Notes under the pieces: model-generated
Databases searched by the model: none
The model's input: only the letters and a program-made list of their open reading frames with translations
What the model was told of the DNA's origin: nothing
Assembly (NCBI GenBank): GCA_046539045.1
Contig: JBKHHU010000035.1
Coordinates: forward strand, 1-23,135
DNA from: JBKHHU01 sp046539045
GTDB taxonomy: Bacteria > Planctomycetota > Phycisphaerae > SM23-33
Direction of reading: 5' to 3'
Length of the DNA stretch: 23,135 bases
Position numbers and translations under genes: made by a program
Shown here: piece after piece, positions 22,451 to 23,135 of the stretch
Layout: every line of letters starts with the position of its first letter
Numbering within the stretch: position 1 is the first letter of the stretch

Positions 22451-23135
22451 TGACCGGACGCCTTCTCATCGTCGACGATGACCGAAGCATGTGCGAGATG
22501 CTCCGCGATGACCTCGCTGGGCGAGGTCACAGCGTGCAGTGGCACACCCAAGCAGAAGATGCGTTTGCGCAGTTCATGGCTGAGCCATTCGATACCGTAG
22601 TGACCGACCTGAAGATGCCCGGGCTGGATGGTATCGAGTTCTGCCACCGCCTGGCAAAGAATCGACCTGACGTGCCGGTCATCGTGATCACCGCCTTCGG
22701 CAGCCTGGATACTGCCGTCAAGGCGATCCGGGCCGGGGCCTACGATTTCGTCACCAAGCCCATCGAGCGAGATATGCTGGCGCTGGTCATTGAGCGGGCG
22801 TTGAAGCACCGCTCCCTTCAGGAACAGGTCCGGTTCCTCAAGGAGGGCAAAGGCCGCGCCGGTGACTTCGGAGAGTTCATCGGCCGCAGTCGTTGTATGG
22901 AACATCTGTTCGAGCAGATCTCCCGAATTGCCCGGGAGCCGGTGCCGGTCGTGGTCTCCGGCGAATCGGGTACGGGCAAGGAGTTGGTAGCCCGGGCGTT
23001 GCATCGCCACAGCGGTCGCACGGGGCGCTTCGTGCCGATCAACTGCGCAGCGCTGCCGGCAACGCTGTTGGAAAGTGAACTGTTCGGCCATGCCGAAGGG
23101 GCTTTCACAGACGCCAAGACGAGCCGCAAAGGTCT
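22450..23135 (+). CDS. NtrC-family sigma54-dependent response regulator (3' end outside window)
   Basis: The first 228 codons are visible and the frame is open to the window end. Residues ~4-118 are a receiver domain with Asp9-Asp10-Asp11, phospho-acceptor Asp53 (VTDLKMPG), Thr81 and Lys103. From ~141 comes the AAA+ sigma54-interaction domain: FIGRS, Walker A GESGTGKE (171-178), NCAALP, then ESELFGHAEGAFTDAKTS. The loop motif that touches sigma54 is GAFTDA (217-222) instead of GAFTGA. When phosphorylated by the kinase encoded just upstream, it is expected to activate sigma54 promoters. The start overlaps the kinase stop by one base, so the pair is co-translated. Walker B, arginine fingers and the C-terminal HTH lie beyond the window. 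Confidence 0.95.
   Translation, partial: MTGRLLIVDDDRSMCEMLRDDLAGRGHSVQWHTQAEDAFAQFMAEPFDTVVTDLKMPGLDGIEFCHRLAKNRPDVPVIVITAFGSLDTAVKAIRAGAYDFVTKPIERDMLALVIERALKHRSLQEQVRFLKEGKGRAGDFGEFIGRSRCMEHLFEQISRIAREPVPVVVSGESGTGKELVARALHRHSGRTGRFVPINCAALPATLLESELFGHAEGAFTDAKTSRKG

Overview
The window looks like a chromosomal segment of a planctomycete, most likely class Phycisphaerae. The reasons are GC-rich coding DNA, several secreted proteins ending in PEP-CTERM sorting tails (PEPAT, a hydrophobic stretch, then an Arg-rich end), and dockerin-like acidic repeats with a recurring D-x-DDAS-x-LI-x-N-W/F signature. This taxonomic call is inferred from protein style only; no rRNA or marker phylogeny was possible.

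Region 1 (1-7,770, + strand) is an island of six exported PEP-CTERM proteins, the first cut by the window edge. The first four genes each have a clear intrinsic terminator shortly after the stop, and the second, third and fourth are each preceded by a 626-667 bp spacer, so they appear to be separate transcription units. Four of the six carry a pair of Ca-binding-type dockerin-like repeats. One of these is a probable metzincin protease. The most striking feature is a C-terminal cassette shared by three neighbouring genes. It is identical over 375 bp in two of them and over 182 bp in the third, while their N-terminal parts are unrelated. That points to very recent duplication or ongoing gene conversion.

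Region 2 (7,793-11,552, - strand) holds two tandem MscS-family channel paralogues overlapping by 4 bp, followed after a 332 bp gap by a multi-spanning membrane protein that resembles the membrane part of DUF4175-type proteins.

Region 3 (11,870-16,710, + strand) holds a DUF2294/MpsC-family protein with a good sigma70-type promoter and a candidate orphan small RNA (about 12,422-12,533). These are followed by a Sua5-type threonylcarbamoyl-AMP synthase translationally coupled to an OFA-family MFS transporter, and then purK-purE of de novo purine synthesis with overlapping frames.

Region 4 (16,797-20,724, - strand) is a two-gene ion-transport operon. A P2-type cation ATPase is followed by a CPA1-type Na+/H+ antiporter with an 8 bp overlap. 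The ATPase lacks the M6 aspartate that is a main cation ligand in SERCA-like pumps.

Region 5 (20,987-end, + strand) is a divergently transcribed two-component pair: an NtrB/ZraS-like membrane histidine kinase and an NtrC-type sigma54 activator that runs off the window. I saw no tRNA, rRNA, CRISPR array, transposase or integrase.
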